From NCBI GenBank assembly GCA_905215625.1, contig CAJMQQ010000007.1, positions 4,260 to 68,259 of the forward strand: a DNA stretch of 64,000 nt. The letters run 5' to 3'. The notes below the pieces were generated by a model. It saw only the letters and a program-made list of their open reading frames with translations, was not told the DNA's origin and did no database searches. Below, in pieces: positions 15,317 to 23,577 of this stretch (its first letter is position 1; every line of letters starts with the position of its first letter). The DNA comes from an uncultured bacterium. Lineage in GTDB: Bacteria > Bacillota > Clostridia > Lachnospirales > Lachnospiraceae. The position numbers were made by a program, and so were the translations under genes.

Positions 15317-15994
15317 ATGAAAATTCAGGAACTAACAAGGAGTGGGAATCATATGGCAGACATTCAATGGATAAAAGAGCATCTGGTATGCCGCCTGATA
15401 AACCGGAAGAATAATGAGAAACTTTTAAAGTACATTCCGTATCGGAAATTTTATGACTTGGCAGTCATTTGCTATGTACCAACGAAAAAAATAGAAGACA
15501 GAATGTATTTCGGTATCATCCGGAATGAACAAATGGAAGCACTGGGACTGGACGAGGAAAGTTTGTTTTTGCTGGCATTGGAAAATACCAGAAAATTGTT
15601 CCCAGTCCGGTTTACTGCTTTGGAACAGGTAATCCGGCAGGTTGCTTTTGATGTGGGGAAAGGCCGCGAGGAAAATTTCCAGATGGAACAGGAGGCTGGC
15701 GAAATGTACATCTTGTCAAATACATCTGCTATTTATGGAGCGGTCGCAATGATATACCCCAACGTGTGGGAAGCGATTGCAAATAAGCTGCAGTCGGATT
15801 TGTTTATTCTGCCGTCGAGCTGCCACGAAGTATTGGTATTGCCACATACGGAACAATGGTCGGTTTTGGAACTAGCAGATATGGTATTTACGGTAAACCG
15901 AGACTGTGTGGAACCAAAGGATCGGTTATCCGATTCAGTTTATCTGTACCGGAGAGCAGAGAAGAAGATTACGATGGCATGGGATGCAGAGTAG
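15317..15994 (+). CDS. DUF5688-family protein
   Basis: A 225-residue protein with YRKFYDLAVICYVP, then ALENTRKLFPVRF, MYILSNTSAIYGAVAMIYPNVWEAIA, and LFILPSSCHEVLVLP. This order matches DUF5688, common in integrative elements of gut Lachnospiraceae and without known activity. AAAAGGAGAAAG precedes ATG 15317; the frame extends upstream to 15278 but that part crosses the terminator, so I leave it out. It is followed after 11 bases by a DNA methyltransferase. Confidence 0.8.
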   Translation: MKIQELTRSGNHMADIQWIKEHLVCRLINRKNNEKLLKYIPYRKFYDLAVICYVPTKKIEDRMYFGIIRNEQMEALGLDEESLFLLALENTRKLFPVRFTALEQVIRQVAFDVGKGREENFQMEQEAGEMYILSNTSAIYGAVAMIYPNVWEAIANKLQSDLFILPSSCHEVLVLPHTEQWSVLELADMVFTVNRDCVEPKDRLSDSVYLYRRAEKKITMAWDAE

Positions 15995-16005
15995 GAGAAA
16001 ATAAA

Positions 16006-16755
16006 ATGAGCATGGTTAAGACCTACAGTAAAAAAATGGATAGCAACAGCAGATGTGTGCTGATAGAAGGAGACGGAAGGCGGTTGGATATGCTGGAAGA
16101 AGAAAGCATTGACTGCATTATTACGGATCATCCCTGGTTGGATTCCCTTTCCAACCGAGGGGGAAACCGTTCTTTTTCCGATTATGAATGCTTCCGGTAT
16201 GAGTTGGAGGATTTTAAAGAAAAGGCCAGGGTATTAAAGCCAGGATGTTTTTTAGTCGAATTTTTACCGGCTGAAAATGAAAGTAATTACCGGTATTTGT
16301 ACCAGATAAAGGAATTTGCCAGCCAGTGCGGATTGGAGTATTACAGCAAGGTAAGCTGGAAAAAGGGAAAATTTATAAGCAATACGGGAAGGAAGGCCAA
16401 GAATAGTCAGGATATTATGATTTTTTCAAAAGGGAAAGCAAGGTGTATGCGGCTAGACCAAAAGAAAACGAAAAAAGACGGAAAGATTCATTACATGAGC
16501 GGGGCAGCAGGGATGCTGCCTGCTATGTTTGATGTGGAACCTGTCCCCAGAAATCAAAAGATTCATCAAAGTGAACTGCCCGTAGAACTTTGCGAACAAC
16601 TGATTCCATATTTCACGAAGGAAGGTGAAATCATACTGGATCAGTTTGCGGGAAGTGGAGCTGTCGGAGTAGCTGCCCTAAAGCTGGGAAGAAGGTGCAT
16701 CCTGATAGAAAAATCCCATGAAGATATGGAGCAGATTCGGAAACGGGTCGGGTAA
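16006..16755 (+). CDS. Orphan DNA N-methyltransferase
   Basis: A 249-residue methyltransferase of the N4-cytosine/N6-adenine type with permuted motifs: catalytic motif IV comes first as IITDHPWLDS (residues 38-47), and the SAM-binding motif I comes late as ILDQFAGSGAVGVAAL, so it belongs to the beta class. The catalytic tetrapeptide is DHPW rather than DPPY/DPPW, a variant seen in some element enzymes. No restriction partner is adjacent, so it may protect the element from host restriction. The target sequence cannot be read from the protein. The start is ATG 16006; the upstream open frame overlaps the DUF5688 gene. Confidence 0.88.
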   Translation: MSMVKTYSKKMDSNSRCVLIEGDGRRLDMLEEESIDCIITDHPWLDSLSNRGGNRSFSDYECFRYELEDFKEKARVLKPGCFLVEFLPAENESNYRYLYQIKEFASQCGLEYYSKVSWKKGKFISNTGRKAKNSQDIMIFSKGKARCMRLDQKKTKKDGKIHYMSGAAGMLPAMFDVEPVPRNQKIHQSELPVELCEQLIPYFTKEGEIILDQFAGSGAVGVAALKLGRRCILIEKSHEDMEQIRKRVG

Positions 16756-16800
16756 ATCGGTTATCTGTTCATGGGTTGTACTTGTTTTTGGTTTTTATAA

Positions 16801-17310
16801 AACAAAGGTTCGCTTAATGCTGTGCTTGCATGGCTGTATCGTTCCCATATCCTTGACTTCTGTGGAAAAGCCAATGACTGCAATCCTACCGATGTTTCAG
16901 CAAACAGCCGTTTTTATTTTCTGGATATTGGAGTATGCAGAAGCTTTCTGGATATGGCGGGAGCAGATTTGCCGACCCTTCGTGGTATCATAAATGAAAA
17001 CTTTGTTTATATGGATTTATTAAAACGGGTGCGAGCCAGAAAAATTTCTGGAACAGCCCCCATGTTTGGCCGGTATAAAGAAGGTGAAATTGATTTTCTG
17101 GTTAATAGCAGAGAGAATTATAAAACATATGGTATTGAAGTGAAGGCTGGAAAATCAGAAGGGAAAACGGCTCAATTACTTTTGAAGGATGGAAAAGTAG
17201 AGGCTGTTTATTTCTTGAAAGGTGATACCTATGGCGGGGTATCTGACAGAAAAATTACTGTACCGATTTATCTGGTAGGACGGTTACGATTTGATTTTGT
17301 GGATAAATAA
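16801..17310 (+). pseudogene. 5'-truncated AAA/DUF4143 ATPase
   Basis: Only the C-terminal third of the ATPase family remains. SLNAVLAWLYRSHILDFCGK aligns with the AEVNRAIDWLHSAGIIGFAGK stretch of the intact copy at 17462. INENFVYMDLLKRV, GEIDFLVNSRENY, GIEVKAGKSEGK and a FLKGDTYGGV end follow in one frame. The Walker motifs are absent. It starts about 45 bases after the methyltransferase stop, so the break point is there. An intact relative lies 150 bases downstream. Confidence 0.85.
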
Positions 17311-17340
17311 AATGAAAAGTGGAGAAAAACAAGTTCATTT

Positions 17341-17370
17341 GAAAAAGACGTGGGAAACTGCGTCTTTTTC
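17341..17370 (+). terminator. Intrinsic terminator
   Basis: GAAAAAGACG (17341-17350) pairs perfectly with CGTCTTTTTC (17361-17370) around a ten-base loop. Confidence 0.8.
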
Positions 17371-17461
17371 TATACCATTTAAAGGATAGCAGAATTATTT
17401 CTGTATAAATTTGTATGAGAGTCTGGTATAATGGAGACAGTGTTGGAAAAGGAGTGAAATT

Positions 17462-18823
17462 ATGCGGATTGAACTGGAAAGAACGGCATATAAAAAGCTA
17501 CTCGAATGGAAGAAAAATGCAGGACGCTCCACGTTGGAAGTATCAGGTGCAAGGCAGGTAGGAAAGACGTATCTTGTCAATAAGTTTGCAGATAAGGAAT
17601 ACAAGCAGAAGATCTATATTAATCTTCTGGAACTTTCAGGAGAACTTTTCTTAAATCAGTATGAAAAACTCTGGAGCGAAATGACGCAGGGGAAACGCTT
17701 TGAAAATCCGGTATATGAGTTAATTCGCCGTTATGAGCCATCTTTTACTGATTCGCCGGATACAGTGGTTATTATTGATGAAATTCAGGAGTCAGCAGAA
17801 ATCTATAATCGGGTTCGTGAGTTTACCCGTCAGCTTTCCAGTGATTTTATTATAACAGGAAATTATTTGGGTAGAGTGTTGAATAAGGAGTTTAAGTATT
17901 CAGCAGGAGATTTGGATTCCATTGAAATACAAACTCTGAGTTTTGAAGAATTTTTAAGAGCAATGGGAAAATGGGAACTGTACGATCAACTGGATATTTA
18001 TGGCGGCAGTGGAGAAACGGTTTACAAGGAACTGGAAGAACTTTATCAGATATACTGTACGATTGGTGGCTATCCGGCTGTGGTACTGTCTTATCTGGAA
18101 CAAAAGAATATCGAGCAGTGTCAGGTAGCTCTGGAAAAGATTGTTCACCTGTTTGCTAATGAGAGCAGACGGTATTTTGAGGATATTCTGGAATATGATA
18201 CGTATGAAAATATCTTTACCAGCGTAGCCAGAATCCTTGTAAAAGAGAAAAAGGGTCTGGATGCAGATAGTTTTAGCGAGGAACTGCAGAGCATAGTCAT
18301 AAAAGAATATTCCAGCAATCTTTCAAAGGCAGAGGTGAATCGTGCGATTGATTGGCTGCACAGCGCTGGGATTATTGGCTTTGCCGGAAAACTGACGGGA
18401 TGTGATATATTGTCTTATAAAGCCAAATCCAGAGCCTTTTTTATGGATCTGGGATTGACAACCTATTTTTTGACCCAGACCGGATGTGCGTCAGGAGATA
18501 TACAGGGAGTAGTGAACGAGAATTTTGTATTCCTGGATTTACGTCGGCGAATTTCATTTCCAAGAGAAATTGCTTTGGAGACTCCGGCTTTTGCCACATG
18601 GGGAAACTATGAGATCGATTTTTATGTAAAATCCATCAAAGGACAGCATACTTATGCAGTAGAAGTAAAATCTGGTAAAAACAGCAGCCGGACAATGGAT
18701 GAGGTGCTGGAAAAGAAGAAAGCAGATTATATTGTATATACCAAGGGGAATACCCATGGAGGGGTAAAGGATCATATCTATACAATACCGATTTATGGTT
18801 TGGCGAAATTTCGGTTTGAATGA
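17462..18823 (+). CDS. AAA_14/DUF4143 ATPase, copy A
   Basis: A 453-residue ATPase. Walker A is GARQVGKTYLV near residue 30, Walker B is VVIIDEIQES near residue 104, and a sensor-like SSDFIITGNYLG follows. The C-terminal DUF4143 part carries a PD-(D/E)xK-like core (YEIDFYV, then AVEVKSGKN). Such proteins are abundant in gut anaerobes and have no settled role; some authors link them to nucleic acid processing or conflict. The length is normal for the family. It is followed after 21 bases by a second copy with about one-third identity by eye, and decayed relatives lie at 1511 and 16801. Confidence 0.92.
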   Translation: MRIELERTAYKKLLEWKKNAGRSTLEVSGARQVGKTYLVNKFADKEYKQKIYINLLELSGELFLNQYEKLWSEMTQGKRFENPVYELIRRYEPSFTDSPDTVVIIDEIQESAEIYNRVREFTRQLSSDFIITGNYLGRVLNKEFKYSAGDLDSIEIQTLSFEEFLRAMGKWELYDQLDIYGGSGETVYKELEELYQIYCTIGGYPAVVLSYLEQKNIEQCQVALEKIVHLFANESRRYFEDILEYDTYENIFTSVARILVKEKKGLDADSFSEELQSIVIKEYSSNLSKAEVNRAIDWLHSAGIIGFAGKLTGCDILSYKAKSRAFFMDLGLTTYFLTQTGCASGDIQGVVNENFVFLDLRRRISFPREIALETPAFATWGNYEIDFYVKSIKGQHTYAVEVKSGKNSSRTMDEVLEKKKADYIVYTKGNTHGGVKDHIYTIPIYGLAKFRFE

Positions 18824-18844
18824 GATTAAGGAGCGGATAACAGG

Positions 18845-20203
18845 ATGACGTTGAACAATCAGTTTTTTATTCCCAATGAAATTGAATTAGAGAGAGACGT
18901 ACAGCAGGAATTGCTGAGATGGAAAGAAAAACGCCATAAAACTGTACTGCAGGTAGAAGGGCCTCGTCAGGTTGGAAAAACGCATGAGGTAAAAAAGTTT
19001 GCCAGCAGTCATTATGAACAGGTGATTTATGTGAATCTGGTTCGTGATGAGTACGGATTTGAGGATTCCATGAGTGAACCGGCTTTCATGGAGGCATACT
19101 GCAGCCGTTCAGGTCTGGGGCATTATCAGGATGATGAAACCACCATTTTGATTATTGATGAGATACAGGAAAGTCAGGCTGTGTACAATTCCATTCGTGA
19201 TTTAAGAGAACGGTTAAACTGCGATATGATTGTCAGCGGAAGTTATCTGGCAAGAACCGTGAATTCAAGGGACTTCTTTTTACCGGCCGGTATCGCATAT
19301 CTTCGGATGTTCCCGTTATCTTTTCAAGAGTTTTGTCGGGCAGAAGGATTAGAAGAAATCTTTGTAGGATTGAAATTAAACGGCGAGTCTGATCCGGAGG
19401 ATTACGAGAAATTAGAGCAGGCATATCGGGTTTATCGGCAGATTGGCGGCTATCCGCAGGTTGTAACCACGTATTTAAACGGCCATAGTCTGGGAGACTG
19501 TCTGGATGTACTGGAAGATCTAGTTCGTACTTTTACGGCAGAGTCCAGCAGATTCTTTTCCAATAGTACGGCATTAAGTATTTTTCAGGAAGTGTACAAG
19601 GCTGTACTGGTTCAGATGGTAGAAGAAAAGAAAGGAACCGGAAGGAATTTCATTGAAGAGGTAACGAACTTTGTGAAAGATTCTGTAAAAGAACCAGTGA
19701 GCCGGAATGAGGTGCGGACGGCAGCTTCCTGGTTACTCTATTCTGGTGTGATTGGATACTGTGATTTATATAACAATGGAGATGTGACGGATGTAGTGAG
19801 CAATCGCAGGGCGTACTTTGCTGATACGGGAATTGCCAATTATGTAGCGGGAACTGTAGCTATCCCGGTGGATGCGATAGAGGGAATACTGACAGAAACC
19901 TTTGCTTATACAGAATTAAACCGTCTCTATCAGTGTCCGGCCAGCAGAAAAACAGTGCTTGGAGATAAACCATGTTTTTCTGTGTGTGGAGACTATGAGT
20001 TGGATTTCGTAGTAGTTGATAAGGAACGGATCCGGTATGGCATTGAAGTAAAGAGCAGTGATAACCGGGCGAGATCTTTGCATTTTTATAAAGAAAAGGG
20101 ATTTGTTGACCGGGCGTTTCGGGCTGTACCGACACATGGAGATCATGGAGAAAAGATTGAGACGATTCCAGTTTATGCGATTGGGAAAGTGTTGGAACAG
20201 TAG
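18845..20203 (+). CDS. AAA_14/DUF4143 ATPase, copy B
   Basis: A 452-residue paralogue of the gene before it, probably in the same operon. Walker A is GPRQVGKTHEV, Walker B is ILIIDEIQES, the sensor region is CDMIVSGSYLA, and the C-terminal nuclease-like core is YELDFVVVDKERIRYGIEVKSSD. Sequence differs clearly from copy A, especially in the middle, so this is an old duplication or two separate acquisitions rather than a recent copy. The first ATG of the frame (18845) lies 16 bases after a GGAGCGG stretch; the start is therefore uncertain. Confidence 0.9.
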   Translation: MTLNNQFFIPNEIELERDVQQELLRWKEKRHKTVLQVEGPRQVGKTHEVKKFASSHYEQVIYVNLVRDEYGFEDSMSEPAFMEAYCSRSGLGHYQDDETTILIIDEIQESQAVYNSIRDLRERLNCDMIVSGSYLARTVNSRDFFLPAGIAYLRMFPLSFQEFCRAEGLEEIFVGLKLNGESDPEDYEKLEQAYRVYRQIGGYPQVVTTYLNGHSLGDCLDVLEDLVRTFTAESSRFFSNSTALSIFQEVYKAVLVQMVEEKKGTGRNFIEEVTNFVKDSVKEPVSRNEVRTAASWLLYSGVIGYCDLYNNGDVTDVVSNRRAYFADTGIANYVAGTVAIPVDAIEGILTETFAYTELNRLYQCPASRKTVLGDKPCFSVCGDYELDFVVVDKERIRYGIEVKSSDNRARSLHFYKEKGFVDRAFRAVPTHGDHGEKIETIPVYAIGKVLEQ

Positions 20204-20213
20204 CTTCTATAAT

Positions 20214-20330
20214 ATGATTATCGAAGAAATGAAAGAAGAGTTGGGAGAAGAACATTCAGAAGTTAAAAATTTGGTCGATGAGCTTGAGTTTGACAGTTGG
20301 AAAAAAGAGGATTATAAGTGTTATTGGTAA
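20214..20330 (+). CDS. 38-residue acidic small ORF, doubtful
   Basis: MIIEEMKEELGEEHSEVKNL in outline: a highly charged helix ending SWKKEDYKCYW. It begins 11 bases after the ATPase stop and has no ribosome site. It may be the tail of a lost gene, since acidic helices of this kind end several small element proteins. Confidence 0.3.
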   Translation: MIIEEMKEELGEEHSEVKNLVDELEFDSWKKEDYKCYW

Positions 20331-20411
20331 AGATAGTGTACCAATAGTGAACCAAACCAGTGGGAAAGAAGTGGAGATGCTGATAAAATAAGGGCTGGCG
20401 GTTGATTTTAC

Positions 20412-20460
20412 TATGGTCTGCAACACCCTGATCACCAGTTCAAATCTGGTTGTCGCCTTT
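20412..20460 (+). other. 3' fragment of tRNA-Cys, likely attachment site
   Basis: The piece contains an anticodon loop CTGCAAC with GCA (cysteine) flanked by GGT/ACC, then a perfect T-arm (ACCAG, loop TTCAAAT, CTGGT) and an acceptor 3' half TGTCGCC. The matching 5' half (acceptor, D-arm) is absent: the sequence upstream does not form a D-arm. A normal tRNA terminator follows. This is the arrangement left when an element integrates into a tRNA gene and duplicates its 3' end, so it marks the right end of the accessory region. The intact tRNA-Cys would lie left of the window. Confidence 0.7.
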
Positions 20461-20462
20461 CA

Positions 20463-20491
20463 GGAATCACAGAAATGTGGTTCCTTTTTTT
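20463..20491 (+). terminator. Intrinsic terminator behind the tRNA-Cys fragment
   Basis: GGAATCACA (20463-20471) pairs, with one G-T, with TGTGGTTCC (20476-20484), followed by seven T. It probably belonged to the original tRNA gene. Confidence 0.85.
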
Positions 20492-20597
20492 GTAGGTTGG
20501 AAATATCAACTATCCCCAATAAGACATTAATTATGGCGGTCAGATCTTGACCGCCATAAAAGCTCAAATAATTCTATATTTTACTTGACGAACTCGT

Positions 20598-21947
20598 TTA
20601 TTCCATAACGCGAATTGCATGATATCCTTCATGGATTGCAGTCATAATTTTTCTTGGTGCTACTGCATCTCCTATAACTGTTACATTGTCATACAATTCT
20701 TCTAATGGGTCTTCCAATAGATTATTTGCTCTGAAACCAGCTGCATTTAGTACGGTGTCACATACAATTTCTTTGGTTTCTCCGTCCTTTTCATAAACAA
20801 CACTATTTTCTGTAATTTTAACAACTTTGGCATTTGCTTCGATATTAACATTACGTTCTTTGATTATTTTTCTTAAATGCTGGTCATTATTTAAACAATG
20901 TGCTGCTGTAAATAAAATATCTGGCATCATTTCAATAATTGTTACATTATCCGCATTCTTTGCAACATCACATGCTGCTTCACTTCCTGCTAAACCGCCA
21001 CCAATTACAAGGATAGATTTTTTAGTTCCATCAGGTTTTGGAAGAGCATATTCTTTTTCCGCATAACATTGTGGATTGACTGCACAGTAATAATGCTTTC
21101 CAGAGAAACCAGCTAATAGACATTCGTTACAGCCAACACATGGAGTAATGTCTTCAGTATGCCCGCTTTTAACTTTTGTGGGCCAATATGGATCAGCCAA
21201 CATTTGGTGTCCCATTCCCACATAATCCAAAGTACCATCTGCAATTACTTTCTTAGCAAGTTCTGGTTTGAAGTATTTTCCATCACCTAGTACTGGAATA
21301 TGGACTACTTCTTTAATTGCTTTCTGTACATCTTCTTTATGCCCATCTTTACTGTAAACCGTTGTGATTGCTTGGAACCATTCTTCATAACATCCCGTAT
21401 CTATATGCAAAGCAGAAACATTTGCTTTTTCTAAAATTTTTGCCATTTCAAGACCTTTATCTAAAGTTCTAAAACCTTCAACTCTTTGATGAGGAGTGAA
21501 TTTAACAATTATTGGAAAATCTTTTGGTACATTTTTCTGGATAGCTTCGATACATTCCAAAGTAAAACGCCTTCTGTTTTCTAAAGAGCCGCCATATTCG
21601 TCTGTTCGGTTATTCCACTGAATAGAATGGAACTGGTCTAACAAGTATCCTCCATAAGCATATAACTCAACTGCGTCAGCGCCAGCGTCAACTGCCAGGG
21701 ATGCAGAATAACCAACTTTGTTTACCAGAAATTTAATATCTTCTTTTAAAAAAGGCTTACAAATTAAATTAGGAAACCAGAAAGATGGGACACTACCCGC
21801 ACTGTATGGTGGAGTAAATGGATCTGTAAATTGCTGTCTGCCTAATCCTGGAGATAGTTGCACACATACTTTTGCGCCATAATGATGACAGCGGTCAATC
21901 AGCATATTTAATCGTTCTACATGATGGAAGTCAGATAATTCAGTACA
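20598..21947 (-). pseudogene. 5'-truncated old-yellow-enzyme-type NADH:flavin oxidoreductase
   Basis: The remaining 449 codons hold the end of the FMN TIM barrel (CHHYGAKVCVQLSPGLGRQQF, then DAVELYAYGGYLLDQF), a 4Fe-4S cluster motif (CVGCNECLLAG with a later CAVNPQC), and a FAD/NAD-binding domain (ILVIGGGLAGSEAACDVA). These are the domains, in order, of 2,4-dienoyl-CoA-reductase/BaiCD-like enzymes, which are normally about 640-670 residues. Roughly the first 95 residues of the barrel plus the start are missing. The frame opens just after the junction with a TetR remnant. ATG 21905 remains in frame, but it lies inside the barrel and has no ribosome site. Confidence 0.85.
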
Positions 21948-21950
21948 TTA

Positions 21951-22286
21951 ATGAAAGATACTAAAAAATTTGGAAGTGATTTATTTAGTCAAATGTTAAT
22001 CGCAAATCTAAATGAAAATTATCATAGTTTTGATATGCGTGAAAAACTTACAAAATTATGTGTTATGATTATTAAAAAAGCACAGGAAAAAGGAGAAATT
22101 AAAAATATGAATTCTCCTAGTGTACTTTATCGTACACTGGCATATGCATTTACTGGATACGAAACCATGTGGTGTATTCAAAACAGTCAATTTAATTGGG
22201 AAGAGGAACTTTATGAAAGCATTGAAGCAGTCTTAGACGTTAGCGATGAATTACGGGAAGTATATAAAAAATATCTGACAGAATAA
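21951..22286 (+). pseudogene. C-terminal part of a TetR-family regulator
   Basis: A 111-codon remnant: SDLFSQMLIANLNENYHSF, LTKLCVMIIKKAQEKGEIKN and LYRTLAYAFTGYETMWCIQ form the ligand-binding helices of a TetR regulator. The N-terminal helix-turn-helix is missing. The gene points away from the truncated oxidoreductase, so the two were divergent neighbours and lost their facing 5' ends together. No ribosome site precedes ATG 21951. Confidence 0.8.
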
Positions 22287-22290
22287 ATAG

Positions 22291-22352
22291 AGACAGTTCT
22301 GCAGAATCTCAGGCTCTTTGAAAAAGTCTGGATTTCTGTGAACTGTCTTTTT
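22291..22352 (+). terminator. Long-loop terminator after TetR remnant
   Basis: AGACAGTTC (22291-22299) pairs with GAACTGTCT (22340-22348), followed by TTTT. The loop is 40 bases, longer than usual. Confidence 0.6.
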
Positions 22353-22386
22353 CTGATTACTTTAATTAAGTTTACACAGATGAGCA

Positions 22387-23556
22387 TTACCAGCTTAGTT
22401 TGCTGACATTGACGTCTTTGATGAAACCAGGTATCTGGTACAGAACCAGTATGTCTGTAATTCCTTGTTCTTCGATAAAACTATTGATTTTTCCGTTAAA
22501 GTAGCGGAGATCAATCATATGGGTTTCGCCAAAATGAAGGGCCGCAAAGGGGGCAAAACTGTGTGCATACGAGTCTTTTATGATTAATAGTTTTTTGTCA
22601 GAATTTTGGGCAGGATTCTCGATTTTTGTCCACCCATGGTTGCCATCCAGGAATACCCGATACTGATCGCGGGTATTTAAGGCATCCATAGAATAGAGGC
22701 TGTGGATTGGTTGTGAACTGCCGTCATAATAAACATTCCATTCAGGCTCACTGGCAGGACGGTAGAGCTGGATGGAGTCTGGAGAAATGGGAAGATTCAG
22801 CTTCGAGTGAATCGTTCCCAGGAAGTCTGTTGAAACTGTTTCTATAGCAAAATCAGATGAGGCAAGCGGAGTGATTCCGAGAGAATCTGCCCATGCAGTA
22901 TAACCGGTGTAAGCGCCAGAAGAAGTCCAATGATGATCTGTGCGATAATAAAGGGCTTTGGATGATTCGTTGGAATCAGAGTGTGCAGCCAATAGGGCAT
23001 CACGTATAGGAACCATCAGGGAACCGATGCCTTTTTGAGCTAAATCTGTAAGAATTCGGGCCTGAGAGAACGGGTGGGCAAATGGCGGCAGCTTATCAGT
23101 TAAAATCTCTGAAGCCGACGGAGTCAGCATGATACGGATATGCTGGGAACCCAGGAGTTCTTCCTGCTTTTTCGCAAATGCGGATAAGCGTTCCAGGTTT
23201 TTTTCATAAAGCGTATCATCAATATCTTCATCATAAAGAGCTTCAATCAGGTACTGATCCGTTCCGAGCCATACGCCATTAATCTCTTTTTTTAGCTGAA
23301 TTTGCTCTGCAGCTGTTTTTACTCCAATCCAGTTGTCGCGGAAGGGAAACTGGTCGCTTAAATATTTTTCATAATCTGTGCCGAATTTTCCGCTTTTTAA
23401 GCTGTCCCAGGAAAACTGGGGAAGCTGTGCCAGATAGCGGTTTTCTGTTTCTGAAAATCCCTTTTTGGGAAAGAATACAGACAAAAGAGTACCGCAGCCC
23501 AGAAAGGCACAGAAAAGGCCGGTTATAACAGCCGGATATAAAGATTGTTTTTTCAT
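22387..23556 (-). CDS. DHHW-family (AlgX/AlgJ-like) protein
   Basis: A 389-residue exported protein with an N-terminal membrane anchor (AVITGLFCAFLGCGTLL). It has the family motif RTDHHWTSSGAY near residue 205 and the SGNH-like core: the IMLTPSASEI strand and IKDSYAHSF with its serine. AlgX/AlgJ-like proteins carry acetyl groups from a membrane O-acyltransferase to exopolysaccharide or wall polymer. It is the last gene of a three-gene operon behind the MBOAT acyltransferase, which fits this role. The polymer is unknown. Confidence 0.88.
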   Translation of the reverse strand: MKKQSLYPAVITGLFCAFLGCGTLLSVFFPKKGFSETENRYLAQLPQFSWDSLKSGKFGTDYEKYLSDQFPFRDNWIGVKTAAEQIQLKKEINGVWLGTDQYLIEALYDEDIDDTLYEKNLERLSAFAKKQEELLGSQHIRIMLTPSASEILTDKLPPFAHPFSQARILTDLAQKGIGSLMVPIRDALLAAHSDSNESSKALYYRTDHHWTSSGAYTGYTAWADSLGITPLASSDFAIETVSTDFLGTIHSKLNLPISPDSIQLYRPASEPEWNVYYDGSSQPIHSLYSMDALNTRDQYRVFLDGNHGWTKIENPAQNSDKKLLIIKDSYAHSFAPFAALHFGETHMIDLRYFNGKINSFIEEQGITDILVLYQIPGFIKDVNVSKLSW

Positions 23557-23577
23557 AAAATGTCCTTTCTGGCCGCG

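Noticed and set aside
20397..20457. A complete, functional tRNA-Cys
   Set aside because: Only 61 bases separate the candidate acceptor halves, the D-arm cannot form, and three of the seven acceptor pairs are wobble or mismatched. It fits a 3' fragment at an attachment site better.
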